Of a stretch of 62,276 nt of DNA, positions 6,711 through 14,894 are shown piece after piece. Below the pieces are notes generated by a model, which was not told the DNA's origin, did no database searches, and worked only from the letters and a program-made list of their open reading frames with translations. The DNA comes from Bacteroidaceae bacterium (GTDB lineage Bacteria > Bacteroidota > Bacteroidia > Bacteroidales > Bacteroidaceae): the NCBI GenBank assembly GCA_017464345.1, contig JAFUAH010000012.1:1-62276 (forward strand). Direction: 5' to 3'. The number at the start of each line of letters is the position of its first letter. Positions within the stretch are counted from its first letter, which is position 1. Position numbers and translations under genes: made by a program.

Positions 6711-8222
6711 ATGAGTTTCACAAGAATTACCGCTGCCGAGGCTGCAGCGTTGGTAAAGAACGGCCAGACGATTGGCCTCAGTGGTTTCACACCTGCCGGC
6801 ACGGCCAAGATGGTGACTGCCGAGATTGCAAAGATTGCCGAAGCCGAACACGCCGCAGGCCGTCCCTACAAAATCAGCATCTTCACGGGTGCCTCGACGG
6901 GACAGAGTTGCGACGGCGACCTGTCGAACCAGCAGGCCATCGACTTCCGCGCACCCTACACCACGAATCCCGACTTCCGCCGCCACGTGAACCTGAACGA
7001 GGTGAACTACAGCGACCTGAACCTCTCGAACATGGCCACGCAGATTCGTCAGGGCTATCTGGGCCCTGTGAACTGGGCCATCATCGAGGCCTGCGCCGTG
7101 GAGAAGGTGGGCGATAAGGCTCACATCTACCTGACTGCTGCAGGCGGCATTGCCCCCACCGTGTGCCGACTGGCCACCGAGGGTATCATCATCGAACTCA
7201 ATGCCTTCCACGAGCGCTCGGGCATGGGACTGCACGATGTCTATGAAATCGAGGACCACCCCTTCCGCCGTCCCATCATGATTTGCCATCCCGGCGACCG
7301 CATCGGTAAGCCCTACATCGAGGTCGATGCCTCGCGCATCGTGGGTGTCGTGGAGGGTGATGTGCCCGACGAGGCCCGTTCCTTCAAGGACCCCGACCCC
7401 ATCACCACCCAGATTGGCCAGAACGTGGCCGACTTCTTGGTGCAGAACATGCGCGAGGGGAAGATACCTCCCACGTTCCTGAACCTGCAAAGCGGTGTCG
7501 GCTCCGGTGCCAACGCCGTGCTGGGCGCACTGGGCCACTCCACTGAGGTGCCCAACTTCAACATCTACACCGAAGTCCTCCAGGACGCTCCCGTGCAGTT
7601 GATGCGCGAGGGCCGCGTGCTCTCGGCCTCGGCCTGCTCGCTGACGGTGACCAACGAGTGCATGAAGGGCATCTACCGCGACATGGACTTCTTCAAGGAC
7701 AAGCTGGTGCTGCGCCCCTCGGAAATCTCCAACAACCCCGAGGTCATCGCTCGCATCGGCGTATGCTCGCTGAACACCGCCATCGAGGTGGACCTCTACG
7801 GACACGTGAACTCCACCAAGATTTGCGGCACGAAGATGATGAACGGCATCGGCGGCTCGGCTGACTTCACGAACAATGCCTACCTCAGCATCTTCACCTG
7901 CGGCTCCACCACCAAGGGCGGCGCCATCAGCAGCATCGTGCCCTTCGCCAGCCACATCGACCACACGAACCACTTTGTGGATGCCGTCATCACCGAGTAC
8001 GGCGTGGCCGACCTGCGCCACAAGAGCGACATGCAGAAGTCGGAGGAACTCATCAAGGTGGCCCATCCCGACTACCAGCCCATGCTGCGCGACTACCTGA
8101 AGTACGCTGCCAAGAACGGTGGTCACACCCACCACTGCCTCTCGGCCGCCTTCGCCATGCACGACACCTTCCTCCGCAAGGGCGACATGCGCCTGACCGA
8201 CTGGGCTGAATACGTCAAGTAG
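6711..8222 (+). CDS. Acetyl-CoA hydrolase/transferase family protein (succinyl-CoA:acetate CoA-transferase type)
   Basis: A 503-aa class I CoA-transferase. This family moves CoA between succinyl-CoA, acetate and related acids, and in Bacteroidales it probably serves acetate, succinate or propionate metabolism. Recognisable blocks are TIGLSGFTPAGTAK at the N-terminus, GVGSGANAVLGALG in the middle, GTKMMNGIGGSADF, and the C-terminal FVDAVITEYGVADLRHKS. Length and motif order match full-length enzymes. ATG 6711 follows an AT-rich leader after the TACCTTTG promoter. Which acids it uses cannot be read from sequence. Confidence 0.9.
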   Translation: MSFTRITAAEAAALVKNGQTIGLSGFTPAGTAKMVTAEIAKIAEAEHAAGRPYKISIFTGASTGQSCDGDLSNQQAIDFRAPYTTNPDFRRHVNLNEVNYSDLNLSNMATQIRQGYLGPVNWAIIEACAVEKVGDKAHIYLTAAGGIAPTVCRLATEGIIIELNAFHERSGMGLHDVYEIEDHPFRRPIMICHPGDRIGKPYIEVDASRIVGVVEGDVPDEARSFKDPDPITTQIGQNVADFLVQNMREGKIPPTFLNLQSGVGSGANAVLGALGHSTEVPNFNIYTEVLQDAPVQLMREGRVLSASACSLTVTNECMKGIYRDMDFFKDKLVLRPSEISNNPEVIARIGVCSLNTAIEVDLYGHVNSTKICGTKMMNGIGGSADFTNNAYLSIFTCGSTTKGGAISSIVPFASHIDHTNHFVDAVITEYGVADLRHKSDMQKSEELIKVAHPDYQPMLRDYLKYAAKNGGHTHHCLSAAFAMHDTFLRKGDMRLTDWAEYVK

Positions 8223-8258
8223 CGAGCGCAGAGCGAAGTTTATTTCAGTTATGCCGAG

Positions 8259-8308
8259 TCACGCCGACGCATGGACGAAGTCAATACGTCAAGTGAACGT
8301 CGGCGTGA
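8259..8308. other. 11-bp perfect inverted repeat after the CoA-transferase
   Basis: TCACGCCGACG (8259-8269) pairs perfectly with CGTCGGCGTGA (8298-8308) around a 28-nt loop. The loop carries AATACGTCAAGT, a copy of the gene's own last codons (8209-8220), so part of the 3' end seems duplicated. No T-run follows; the true terminator is just downstream. Confidence 0.6.
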
Positions 8309-8326
8309 ATGACGAGCTAAGTTAAG

Positions 8327-8362
8327 AAAAACGGGATTTGCCTTTGCAGTCCCGTTTTTTTT
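8327..8362 (+). terminator. Rho-independent terminator of the CoA-transferase gene
   Basis: AACGGGA (8330-8336) pairs with TCCCGTT (8350-8356), followed by a run of eight T. The promoter of corA begins inside this terminator: TTTG at 8343-8346 is a possible -33 element. Confidence 0.8.
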
Positions 8363-8373
8363 ATCTATTTTTG
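8343..8373 (+). promoter_or_regulatory. Promoter for corA and its leader
   Basis: TATTTTTG (8366-8373) is a TAnnTTTG -7 element, with TTTG at 8343-8346 as -33 and a 19-bp spacer. Transcription from here would give a leader of roughly 145 nt before the corA ATG, long enough for regulation. Confidence 0.6.
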
Positions 8374-8409
8374 CAGCCAGAAACCAATCAAACCAAATTA
8401 ATAACCACT

Positions 8410-8451
8410 ATGGACGACTATCCGGCGGAGAATGATAAACGCTTAGGGTAG
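8410..8451 (+). CDS. Possible 13-aa leader peptide upstream of corA
   Basis: ATG 8410 to TAG 8449-8451 encodes MDDYPAENDKRLG. It lies about 35 nt into the predicted corA leader, and its first residues are acidic with a proline. In enterobacteria, acidic/proline-rich leader peptides sense low magnesium by destabilising ribosomes (known for mgtA/mgtL). The same logic before a CorA-type transporter would be sensible, but this is inference; no strong ribosome binding site precedes it. Confidence 0.4.
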   Translation: MDDYPAENDKRLG

Positions 8452-8477
8452 GGTGGCACACAAGGATGGCCGCTCTC

Positions 8478-8517
8478 CCTTGAACATCATTTCTCTCTTA
8501 AAAAACATTCAAGGAGG
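8478..8517 (+). promoter_or_regulatory. Hairpin that can mask the corA ribosome binding site
   Basis: CCTTGAA (8478-8484) pairs with TTCAAGG (8508-8514), which overlaps the AAGGAGG site (8511-8517) eight bases before ATG 8525. Folding would hide part of the ribosome binding site, so initiation could depend on leader conformation. Confidence 0.5.
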
Positions 8518-8524
8518 AAGGCCA

Positions 8525-9451
8525 ATGCTGACATTCTGGAACACAAACCGTGGTCTGCGGACCATCGAGCAATGGGAACCCAACTGCTGGGTTCAGGTGA
8601 CATGTCCCTCGCAGGACGATGTCGATTTCCTGCAAAACACACTGCACGTACCCGACTACTACATCTCGGACATTGCGGATACCGACGAGCGTGCCCGTTA
8701 CGACATCGACGAGGGATGGATACTCATCATCCTGCGTATCCCCTACGTCAAGGAGGTGAAGTCGCGCACGCCCTACACCACCATCCCCCTGGGTATCATC
8801 CTGAAGGGCGACGTGTGCATTACGCTGTGCAACTTCGAGACAAACATGATGCTGGACTTCGTCACTTACCAGCAGAAGCGCGGACTGGGATTCACCGATG
8901 CCGTCGATATGGTCTTCCGCCTGTTCCTCTCCTCGGCCGTGTGGTATCTGAAGCGGCTGAAGCAAATCTCGGCCCGTATCGACAAGGCCAAGCAAAACCT
9001 GGACCGCAACGTCGATAATGCCGACCTCATCGCTCTCAGCCGTTTGCAGGACAGCCTGACGTACTTCATCACCTCCATCCGTGGCAATGAAAACCTGCTC
9101 TCGAAATTGAAGTTCAAACTTCCCGTCGACGAACTGGACGCCGACATGATTGAGGACGTAAACATCGAGATGAGCCAGGCCCGCGAGACCACCAGCATCT
9201 ACTCCAACATCCTGGAATCGACGATGGAGACATACGCCAACATCATCAACAACAACATGAACAAAGTGATGAAGATGCTCACCAGCATCACCATCATCCT
9301 GATGTTCCCCACCCTCATCACCAGCATGTTCGGCATGAACCTCATCAACGGCATGGAGTCGTGGTCCTTCGGCTTCCCCGTAGCCCTTGCCCTGTGTGGC
9401 ATCACTACGATTTTCTTCTGGTGGTACTTCAAACGCAAATCCTGGTTCTGA
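8525..9451 (+). CDS. corA: CorA family magnesium/cobalt transporter
   Basis: A 308-aa CorA-type divalent cation channel of the inner membrane. The long N-terminal cytoplasmic domain (residues 1-240) is followed by two C-terminal transmembrane helices, about 248-270 and 283-303. The signature GMN lies in SMFGMNLINGME between them. ATG 8525 is chosen over further-upstream in-frame starts because it has an excellent AAGGAGG site and gives a normal-length N-terminus (MLTFWNTNRG). The C-terminal tail is basic (FKRKSWF), as expected on the cytoplasmic side. Confidence 0.93.
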   Translation: MLTFWNTNRGLRTIEQWEPNCWVQVTCPSQDDVDFLQNTLHVPDYYISDIADTDERARYDIDEGWILIILRIPYVKEVKSRTPYTTIPLGIILKGDVCITLCNFETNMMLDFVTYQQKRGLGFTDAVDMVFRLFLSSAVWYLKRLKQISARIDKAKQNLDRNVDNADLIALSRLQDSLTYFITSIRGNENLLSKLKFKLPVDELDADMIEDVNIEMSQARETTSIYSNILESTMETYANIINNNMNKVMKMLTSITIILMFPTLITSMFGMNLINGMESWSFGFPVALALCGITTIFFWWYFKRKSWF

Positions 9452-9518
9452 AAACTTGCGGAGTAATTCGGCTAAAACTTGCGGAACGAAATTGCTAAAA
9501 CTTGCGGAATGTTTTGAA
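9451..9518. repeat. 23-bp tandem repeat, three copies
   Basis: Three head-to-tail units start AAAACTTGCGGA at 9451, 9474 and 9497. The first 12 bases of each are identical; the rest of each unit varies. The array begins at the last base of the corA stop codon and ends about 30 bp before the next gene. There are no spacers, so it is not a CRISPR. Confidence 0.75.
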
Positions 9519-9546
9519 GAACCAGTTATTTATCATGTGAGTGCGA

Positions 9547-11226
9547 ATGACAAACGAAAAGTCGCTCCTTCCCCTGCTGTTCCTCCTCCTGCTCACGGCC
9601 TGCACGGGCAGGAGCGACCGTATGCTCCGCCAGCTGGAGCACCTGGAGGAGATGAACCGCACGGACCAACCCCTCCGTGTCGATTCCGTCCTGCCCCTGG
9701 TTCGCTATTACGACCACTGGCTCCACAGAACGCCCCTCCTCCGCCTCCGGGCCTACTACATGCTCGGCTCCGCCTACCGCGACCAGGGCGAGGCACCTGC
9801 CGCCCTACACTACTACAACATCGCCACGGAAAAGGCCGATACCCTCCATCCCGACAGTGCCACTGCGGCCACCCTCTTCCGCGTCTATGGCCAGATGGCT
9901 CTGATATACGAACAGCAAGACCTTCCACGAGAATGTCTGAATGCATGGTTGAACTATAGCCGTTATGCAGGATGCGCAAAGGATACCATTAACTACGTTC
10001 TTGGCATACTCAGGACGACTGTCCCCTATTACATACTGAATGATACAGCAAATGTTTTGCGAACAACGGAAAAGGCATATCGTCTGTATAAAAATATGGG
10101 GTTTCTGGAAAAAGCAGCCAGGGTGTATCCCACGGCCATAGTAATATGCCTTGCCAACAAAAATTATTCACAGGCACGCCAATACATGAATACATTTGAG
10201 GGGGAATCCGGATTGTTTGACGAACATGGAAACATAGAGGCCGGACGGGAGCAATACTATGACAGCAAGGGGAAATATTATATGGGCATGGGATGTATTG
10301 ATTCTGCCGAATACTATTTCCGCAAACTATGCTCATATGGCTATCTCCTTGAGGGTTGCGAGGGTATGATTGCCGTTTATGAAAAAAAGGGGAATGCGGA
10401 CTCCATTGTAAAATATACCCAACTCTACAAAGAGGCACAGGTTAGATGGGCTGTTTCCCGTCAGTCCGATGCCATCATCCAGTCTTCAGCCATGTACAAT
10501 TATGAAAGGAACATGCGTATAGCAGAACAGAGAGAGCGCGAGGCCGATACACTTCGCCTTTCCATCCTGCTGCTTATTTTCGCTATACTGCTTACTGCTA
10601 CATTGGTATTTGTAGGTTATCAGCAAATCAGACGGCAGAAAGAAAGGCGGGAAATGGAATATAAAAGGTTAGTAGAGGAACACCAACACATACAGATTAT
10701 GTATAATCTGCAAAGCGAGATGCTTAGACGGCAGGAAGAGGAATATAAAACCTTACGGAATAAGTCCGCAGGAGAAATGGCAAACTATGGTCAGATACTG
10801 GCAGATAAAGAATCCGAAATACAACGGCAGAGAGAAATTCTAAATGGTTTCCGCCAAGACATACTGGAAAGAGAAGAACTTCTGAAAAGAGAAGGAATTG
10901 TTATCGACTTCCGGAGAATGGCAGAGAACGGGTATAACGGAAAAAGGGCTACTAAAAAGGAGTGGGAGAAGTTGGTGAGGGCATATCGTCAATACATTCC
11001 CCACATGTATGCCCGGATGCAAGTGGCACACCTGACGGAAAGGGAACTTCGTATTTGCATCCTGACATATTTAGAATTTTCAGGCAGCGACATTGTCATA
11101 TTGATGGACATATCGAAGCAGATAGTCAGCAACACTCGCCTAAGTGGTAAAAGGAAACTCTTCGGAAAGGAAGAAAGTTTGCCACTCGTAAAATGCTTAA
11201 AAAAGTACGCCTATCTCCAGAGATAG
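9547..11226 (+). CDS. TPR-containing membrane regulator with C-terminal helix-turn-helix
   Basis: The N-terminus is a lipoprotein-like signal (LLFLLLLTAC). Residues about 40-330 carry TPR-like helical repeats (YYMLGSAYRDQGEAPAALHY, IYEQQDLPRECLNAW). A transmembrane helix follows at about 338-358 (SILLLIFAILLTATLVFVGY), then a coiled coil, and the end (LTERELRICILTYLEFSGSD, IVSNTRLSGKRKLFG) matches the LuxR-like DNA-binding tail of Bacteroidales TPR regulators. Such proteins are thought to sense periplasmic signals and control nearby surface genes; here the secreted-protein locus follows directly. Base composition changes sharply near 9920, from GC-rich to AT-rich, which suggests a mosaic gene. 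ATG 9547 gives the best signal peptide; a GTG lies 6 bp earlier. Confidence 0.8.
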   Translation: MTNEKSLLPLLFLLLLTACTGRSDRMLRQLEHLEEMNRTDQPLRVDSVLPLVRYYDHWLHRTPLLRLRAYYMLGSAYRDQGEAPAALHYYNIATEKADTLHPDSATAATLFRVYGQMALIYEQQDLPRECLNAWLNYSRYAGCAKDTINYVLGILRTTVPYYILNDTANVLRTTEKAYRLYKNMGFLEKAARVYPTAIVICLANKNYSQARQYMNTFEGESGLFDEHGNIEAGREQYYDSKGKYYMGMGCIDSAEYYFRKLCSYGYLLEGCEGMIAVYEKKGNADSIVKYTQLYKEAQVRWAVSRQSDAIIQSSAMYNYERNMRIAEQREREADTLRLSILLLIFAILLTATLVFVGYQQIRRQKERREMEYKRLVEEHQHIQIMYNLQSEMLRRQEEEYKTLRNKSAGEMANYGQILADKESEIQRQREILNGFRQDILEREELLKREGIVIDFRRMAENGYNGKRATKKEWEKLVRAYRQYIPHMYARMQVAHLTERELRICILTYLEFSGSDIVILMDISKQIVSNTRLSGKRKLFGKEESLPLVKCLKKYAYLQR

Positions 11227-11336
11227 CGTTTTCTACTGCATTTCATCGCGTTATAATGTTCGCGGACTCCAATTTTTATGTACTTCGTATGTACTAAATT
11301 TTTCTCTATAAGTTGTGGGGAACATCGATTCTTTCA

Positions 11337-11344
11337 TAAATTTG
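11337..11344 (+). promoter_or_regulatory. Promoter -7 element for the secreted-protein locus
   Basis: TAAATTTG matches TAnnTTTG and sits about 30 bp before ATG 11375. The following genes to 16853 are closely spaced and could share this promoter. Confidence 0.55.
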
Positions 11345-11374
11345 TATCAATTTTAATCTTAAACTTACAAATCT

Positions 11375-11770
11375 ATGAAAAATCATCTTCTTTTACTATT
11401 TGTGCTATTCTTCAGCACAACAATGCTCGCTCAAACCCCTAATGGAAATGGGAACAATGGCAATCAAGGAAACAATCCCCAGCCAGTTCCCTTAGTCATC
11501 AAACAGACAAACCCTGGCAGTCAGTTCGATAAACCGCTAAAGTCCCCCGTCCAGATTCCCGAAGTCTGGCAGGACGGCCATTCCCTGTATTTCGATGCTT
11601 CCATCGAGGGCTGTACGGTACAACTCCTTGATGAAAATGAAAACGTCATTTTCTCCGATTCCATCGATGAAAATCAGACTTCGCTAACCCTCCCAGAGTA
11701 CCTTACAGGTACGTATGAACTGCAAATCGTACGGGGCAGCATCACGTTTTATTGTGAGATTGAACTATAG
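11375..11770 (+). CDS. Small secreted protein, DUF3244-like
   Basis: A 131-aa protein with a clear signal peptide (MKNHLLLLFVLFFSTTMLAQ). The mature part has an N/G-rich start and then a beta-rich domain (HSLYFDASIEGCTVQLLDEN, LTLPEYLTGTYELQIV), the layout of small DUF3244 proteins of Bacteroidales. It is the first gene after the TPR regulator and probably among its targets. The function of the family is unknown to me. Confidence 0.7.
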   Translation: MKNHLLLLFVLFFSTTMLAQTPNGNGNNGNQGNNPQPVPLVIKQTNPGSQFDKPLKSPVQIPEVWQDGHSLYFDASIEGCTVQLLDENENVIFSDSIDENQTSLTLPEYLTGTYELQIVRGSITFYCEIEL

Positions 11771-11802
11771 ACATCAAGTAAAATCTGTTAATACAACTTA
11801 TC

Positions 11803-12975
11803 ATGAAAAAGACATTATTTGTGTTTTTAACTATTTTATTTACCCCAACGGTTTGGGGACAGTTGAGAGTACGTAATGACGGACATGTAGAAGCAGGTTC
11901 TGTGAAAGCCGATTGTTTCCTTATTAATGCTTGGGATAGCGTTAATTGGGTAAACCGATATGGAGTCTACAGTGATTTGGGTCCCTATACTTATTATAAT
12001 GGTTCTACTGTACCATGTGCCACTTCCATATTCGGTCGTACCAATGCCAGTGACAATAGTCCGTACGAATACACGAATATGGCCATAGGAGTAAGGGGTG
12101 AGGCCCGCGGAGCAGCCATTGTGAACTATGGAGTGTATGGAAGTGTCTCTGGCGATGGTATATATGGAGCAGGCGTGTACGGCACTATATATAGTACCCC
12201 TCAAATATTTGCCGACAACTATGCCGGATTTTTTCACGGGCCGGTGGCCATCACCTCAGGGCTCTACGTAAAAGGGGGAACATACACCTCATTTTGGCAC
12301 GGTGACTATTACAATTCCGAAAACGGGCTACAACTTTCCAGTATATCATCAGAGGAAGAATCCGCCAGCATGACAGAACAACTTTCTACTCTGAAGTTGG
12401 GAATATTTGCCGAAGCCGAAGAAGATAGGGAAGAAACGGATGAGAGCCCTGTAATGAGCATGAAAAGCAACGGTGCGGTGGGAGTAAATGCAATAGGCAG
12501 GAATTCCGTAGGAAGTGAAAGTCCACGACTGCACTACGGGCTGTCCGCCGACCAGTTGGAGGAAGTGTTCCCCAGTCTCGTAAAAGATGACGGGAACGGA
12601 ACAAAATACATAAACTACGTGGAGATGGTACCCTTGCTGGTGCAGGCCATCAATGAACTCTCGACCAAGGTGGCCACGCTAGAGGCTCAGTTGGGCATTC
12701 AGGACCCGACAAAGCCTGTGTTGATGTCCCCCAGCAAGTCCAATGGTACGGATGAAACGGATGGAGTTGCACTCTTCGTCCCTGATGATGCCCAGATTGC
12801 CGTACTCGCTGTCTATGACATGGGTGGTCGTCTGGTGCGTAACGTGACTGTTGGAAACGGAAAAACTCTCAGTACCGAGGCTTATACCCGAGGCCTTCCT
12901 TGCGGTTCATATGTCTGCACCCTTGTCGTGGACGGACGAGCACAAATCTCGCGGAAAGTGACGGTGAAAGAGTGA
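11803..12975 (+). CDS. Secreted protein with S74-like chaperone segment and T9SS-like tail
   Basis: A 390-aa protein with a signal peptide (LFVFLTILFTPTVWGQ). Residues about 60-150 are glycine-rich, beta-helix-like sequence typical of phage-fibre-like proteins. Residues about 235-300 (HYGLSADQLEEVFPSLVKDD, YINYVEMVPLLVQAINEL) match the Peptidase_S74 intramolecular chaperone, which drives trimerisation and then cleaves itself off in tail spikes. The last 70 residues (LAVYDMGGRLVRNVTVGNGK) resemble a type IX secretion C-terminal domain. Having a sorting tail after an S74-like segment is odd for a self-cleaving protein, so cleavage may not occur. It lies 32 bp behind the DUF3244-like gene. Confidence 0.75.
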   Translation: MKKTLFVFLTILFTPTVWGQLRVRNDGHVEAGSVKADCFLINAWDSVNWVNRYGVYSDLGPYTYYNGSTVPCATSIFGRTNASDNSPYEYTNMAIGVRGEARGAAIVNYGVYGSVSGDGIYGAGVYGTIYSTPQIFADNYAGFFHGPVAITSGLYVKGGTYTSFWHGDYYNSENGLQLSSISSEEESASMTEQLSTLKLGIFAEAEEDREETDESPVMSMKSNGAVGVNAIGRNSVGSESPRLHYGLSADQLEEVFPSLVKDDGNGTKYINYVEMVPLLVQAINELSTKVATLEAQLGIQDPTKPVLMSPSKSNGTDETDGVALFVPDDAQIAVLAVYDMGGRLVRNVTVGNGKTLSTEAYTRGLPCGSYVCTLVVDGRAQISRKVTVKE

Positions 12976-12991
12976 AAGAAAGGAGGTGAAT

Positions 12992-14890
12992 ATGAAGAGA
13001 TTTCCAATCTTATTAACACTCTGCATCCCTTTTCAACTGCATGGACAAATAGGTCCTTCCCCAGAAAATAGTGGAAACGATGCATACTATGAGGGTACGA
13101 TTAGCCCCCGATATACTAATCACACTCTGGCCAATAATCCAAAGCCTATTAGGGTAAAAAGTCCCAAGGAAGACATGGGCTGGGATTTATGGAATACGTA
13201 TGAATTTGTTCCTGACAAGTACCTCATAGTAACCGTAAGTGAATATCAGAATGACATTCAGAACTTCGTGCAATGGAAAAAGATAACGGGCAGAGATGTA
13301 CATGTAAGCATGAAACAAAGAGGTACATGGACTACGGCTGAGGTGGTAGATACAATTTCTTCCTATTTCGATACATATGGAGTAAAGTATCTTTTGATTG
13401 TTGGTGGCGAAAGTGACGTTCCCTCAATAGACAAATCTGATTATTATTACGGATTGCCGACAGGATCTCCCCCCGTACCACAGATTTTAAGGGGAAGGAT
13501 ACCCGTCAGTACAAGTGCTGATGTTAGAAATGTATTAAAGAAAATAATCATCTATGAGAAAACTCCCATAATGGATGATAGTTTCTATCAAAAGGGACTA
13601 CATTGCGCAGAATTTATTGACAAGGTGCATACATTGAATGTTGCCCCGCCCAGACCTGCTTTAGAAATTGGAAGTGATGGCTGCGAGGACAAATGCTTCA
13701 CATTGATATCTGAAGAAATACGCCATCATCTAACTGAGAATTGGGCAAAAGACATAAACTACATATATCATGCAGAGGAAGATGTGTTTCCCACACAATG
13801 GGATGCCCACACATACTCGAATGGAGATTCAATATCAGAAGAACTCATGCGTGATAATTATGCTTGGAATGGCAGTACCGATGATATCGTAAATGCAATC
13901 AACAATGGTGCTTTTTATGTTTTGTATAATGGTCGTGGAGCGGTAAATGGATGGCTTGCACCCTCTTTGGACACCTTTAATGTTGCTCAACTGCAAAATA
14001 CGAGTAAACTTCCTGTGATATTTAGTATTGCTGATAATACAGGACTATTTCAGTCTGATTCTACAACTTGTCTTGCAGAGCAATTCCTGAAAAATCAGAA
14101 TGGTGGGAGCGTTGCTGTCTTAGCATCGACAGATTTCGTTTCGGCAGGGAATAGCAGTGCGATGACATTAGCCATGTTTGATGCCATTTGGCCAAGATTG
14201 CAACTTCAATATGGAAATTTCCGTCTTGATGCTATACAAACAGGGGGTTATTGGTGGGATATTTGGGGCGACTCTATATGGATAGATACTTATAGGAAAC
14301 CTGTTTATTCATCAGCCCCACCACATAGTTCGATAAAAGAACTCGGTGCTATTTTGGATTATGGACTACAGAGGCTTACAAACATAATGTCTCTTGAAAG
14401 TGGTATCCCCAGTGAGTGGAAATCATTTCACTGTTTTGGAGATCCTTCAATGGTGTTTATTACAGAAAAACCCCATACTTTTGTAGAACCTACGATATTC
14501 ATACAGAACGACACTGCTTTTGTTATGGTATCAGATGGTGATTGTCAAATAACATTTTATGATAGAAATTCGGGAAATATCAAGACATACATTGGAGACT
14601 GTGCTGGATACCCAAATCCTTCTGACAATCTTCATATAAGTTTAAAAAGGGATAATTACATTCCTTATATATGGAATTCCGATGCAGACGTATTCATCCA
14701 AAATGAAACTATTCAGGGAGAAAACAGAGTTTATAGAGGAGGCAAAATCTGTATAGGAAAAAATGTAACGAACACAAAACCACAAGGGGATGTAAATATA
14801 GTTAATTCGAACATTACAATACAGGGCTCGGAACTAGAACTGCATCCGGGAACATTCATAAGCTCAAATTTCCAATTCCAGAACCACTAA
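12992..14890 (+). CDS. C25 (gingipain)-like protein lacking catalytic residues
   Basis: A 632-aa secreted protein; ATG 12992 has an AGGAGG site and begins a signal peptide (MKRFPILLTLCIPFQLHGQ). The fold is that of C25 cysteine peptidases: DKYLIVTVSEYQNDIQNFVQ, YLLIVGGESDVPS, VLYNGRGAVNGW and SIADNTGLFQSD. In active members the last two read GHG and SCxTGxFD-like. Here the catalytic His is Arg and the catalytic Cys is Asp, so it is predicted not to cleave peptides. The C-terminal 150 residues are beta-rich without an obvious sorting tail. It ends 4 bp before the M6 peptidase gene and is probably co-expressed with it. Confidence 0.8.
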   Translation: MKRFPILLTLCIPFQLHGQIGPSPENSGNDAYYEGTISPRYTNHTLANNPKPIRVKSPKEDMGWDLWNTYEFVPDKYLIVTVSEYQNDIQNFVQWKKITGRDVHVSMKQRGTWTTAEVVDTISSYFDTYGVKYLLIVGGESDVPSIDKSDYYYGLPTGSPPVPQILRGRIPVSTSADVRNVLKKIIIYEKTPIMDDSFYQKGLHCAEFIDKVHTLNVAPPRPALEIGSDGCEDKCFTLISEEIRHHLTENWAKDINYIYHAEEDVFPTQWDAHTYSNGDSISEELMRDNYAWNGSTDDIVNAINNGAFYVLYNGRGAVNGWLAPSLDTFNVAQLQNTSKLPVIFSIADNTGLFQSDSTTCLAEQFLKNQNGGSVAVLASTDFVSAGNSSAMTLAMFDAIWPRLQLQYGNFRLDAIQTGGYWWDIWGDSIWIDTYRKPVYSSAPPHSSIKELGAILDYGLQRLTNIMSLESGIPSEWKSFHCFGDPSMVFITEKPHTFVEPTIFIQNDTAFVMVSDGDCQITFYDRNSGNIKTYIGDCAGYPNPSDNLHISLKRDNYIPYIWNSDADVFIQNETIQGENRVYRGGKICIGKNVTNTKPQGDVNIVNSNITIQGSELELHPGTFISSNFQFQNH

Positions 14891-14894
14891 TTCA

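Noticed and set aside
6705-8162. 485-codon open frame antisense to the CoA-transferase gene
   Set aside because: Shadow of a strongly biased GC-rich gene; no family motif and no start signals.
8366-8524. A known magnesium riboswitch (M-box) before corA
   Set aside because: The leader is too short and I see none of the conserved M-box elements; a leader-peptide mechanism fits better.
9451-9518. Three regularly spaced repeats as a CRISPR
   Set aside because: Units are 23 bp head to tail with no spacers and no cas genes nearby.
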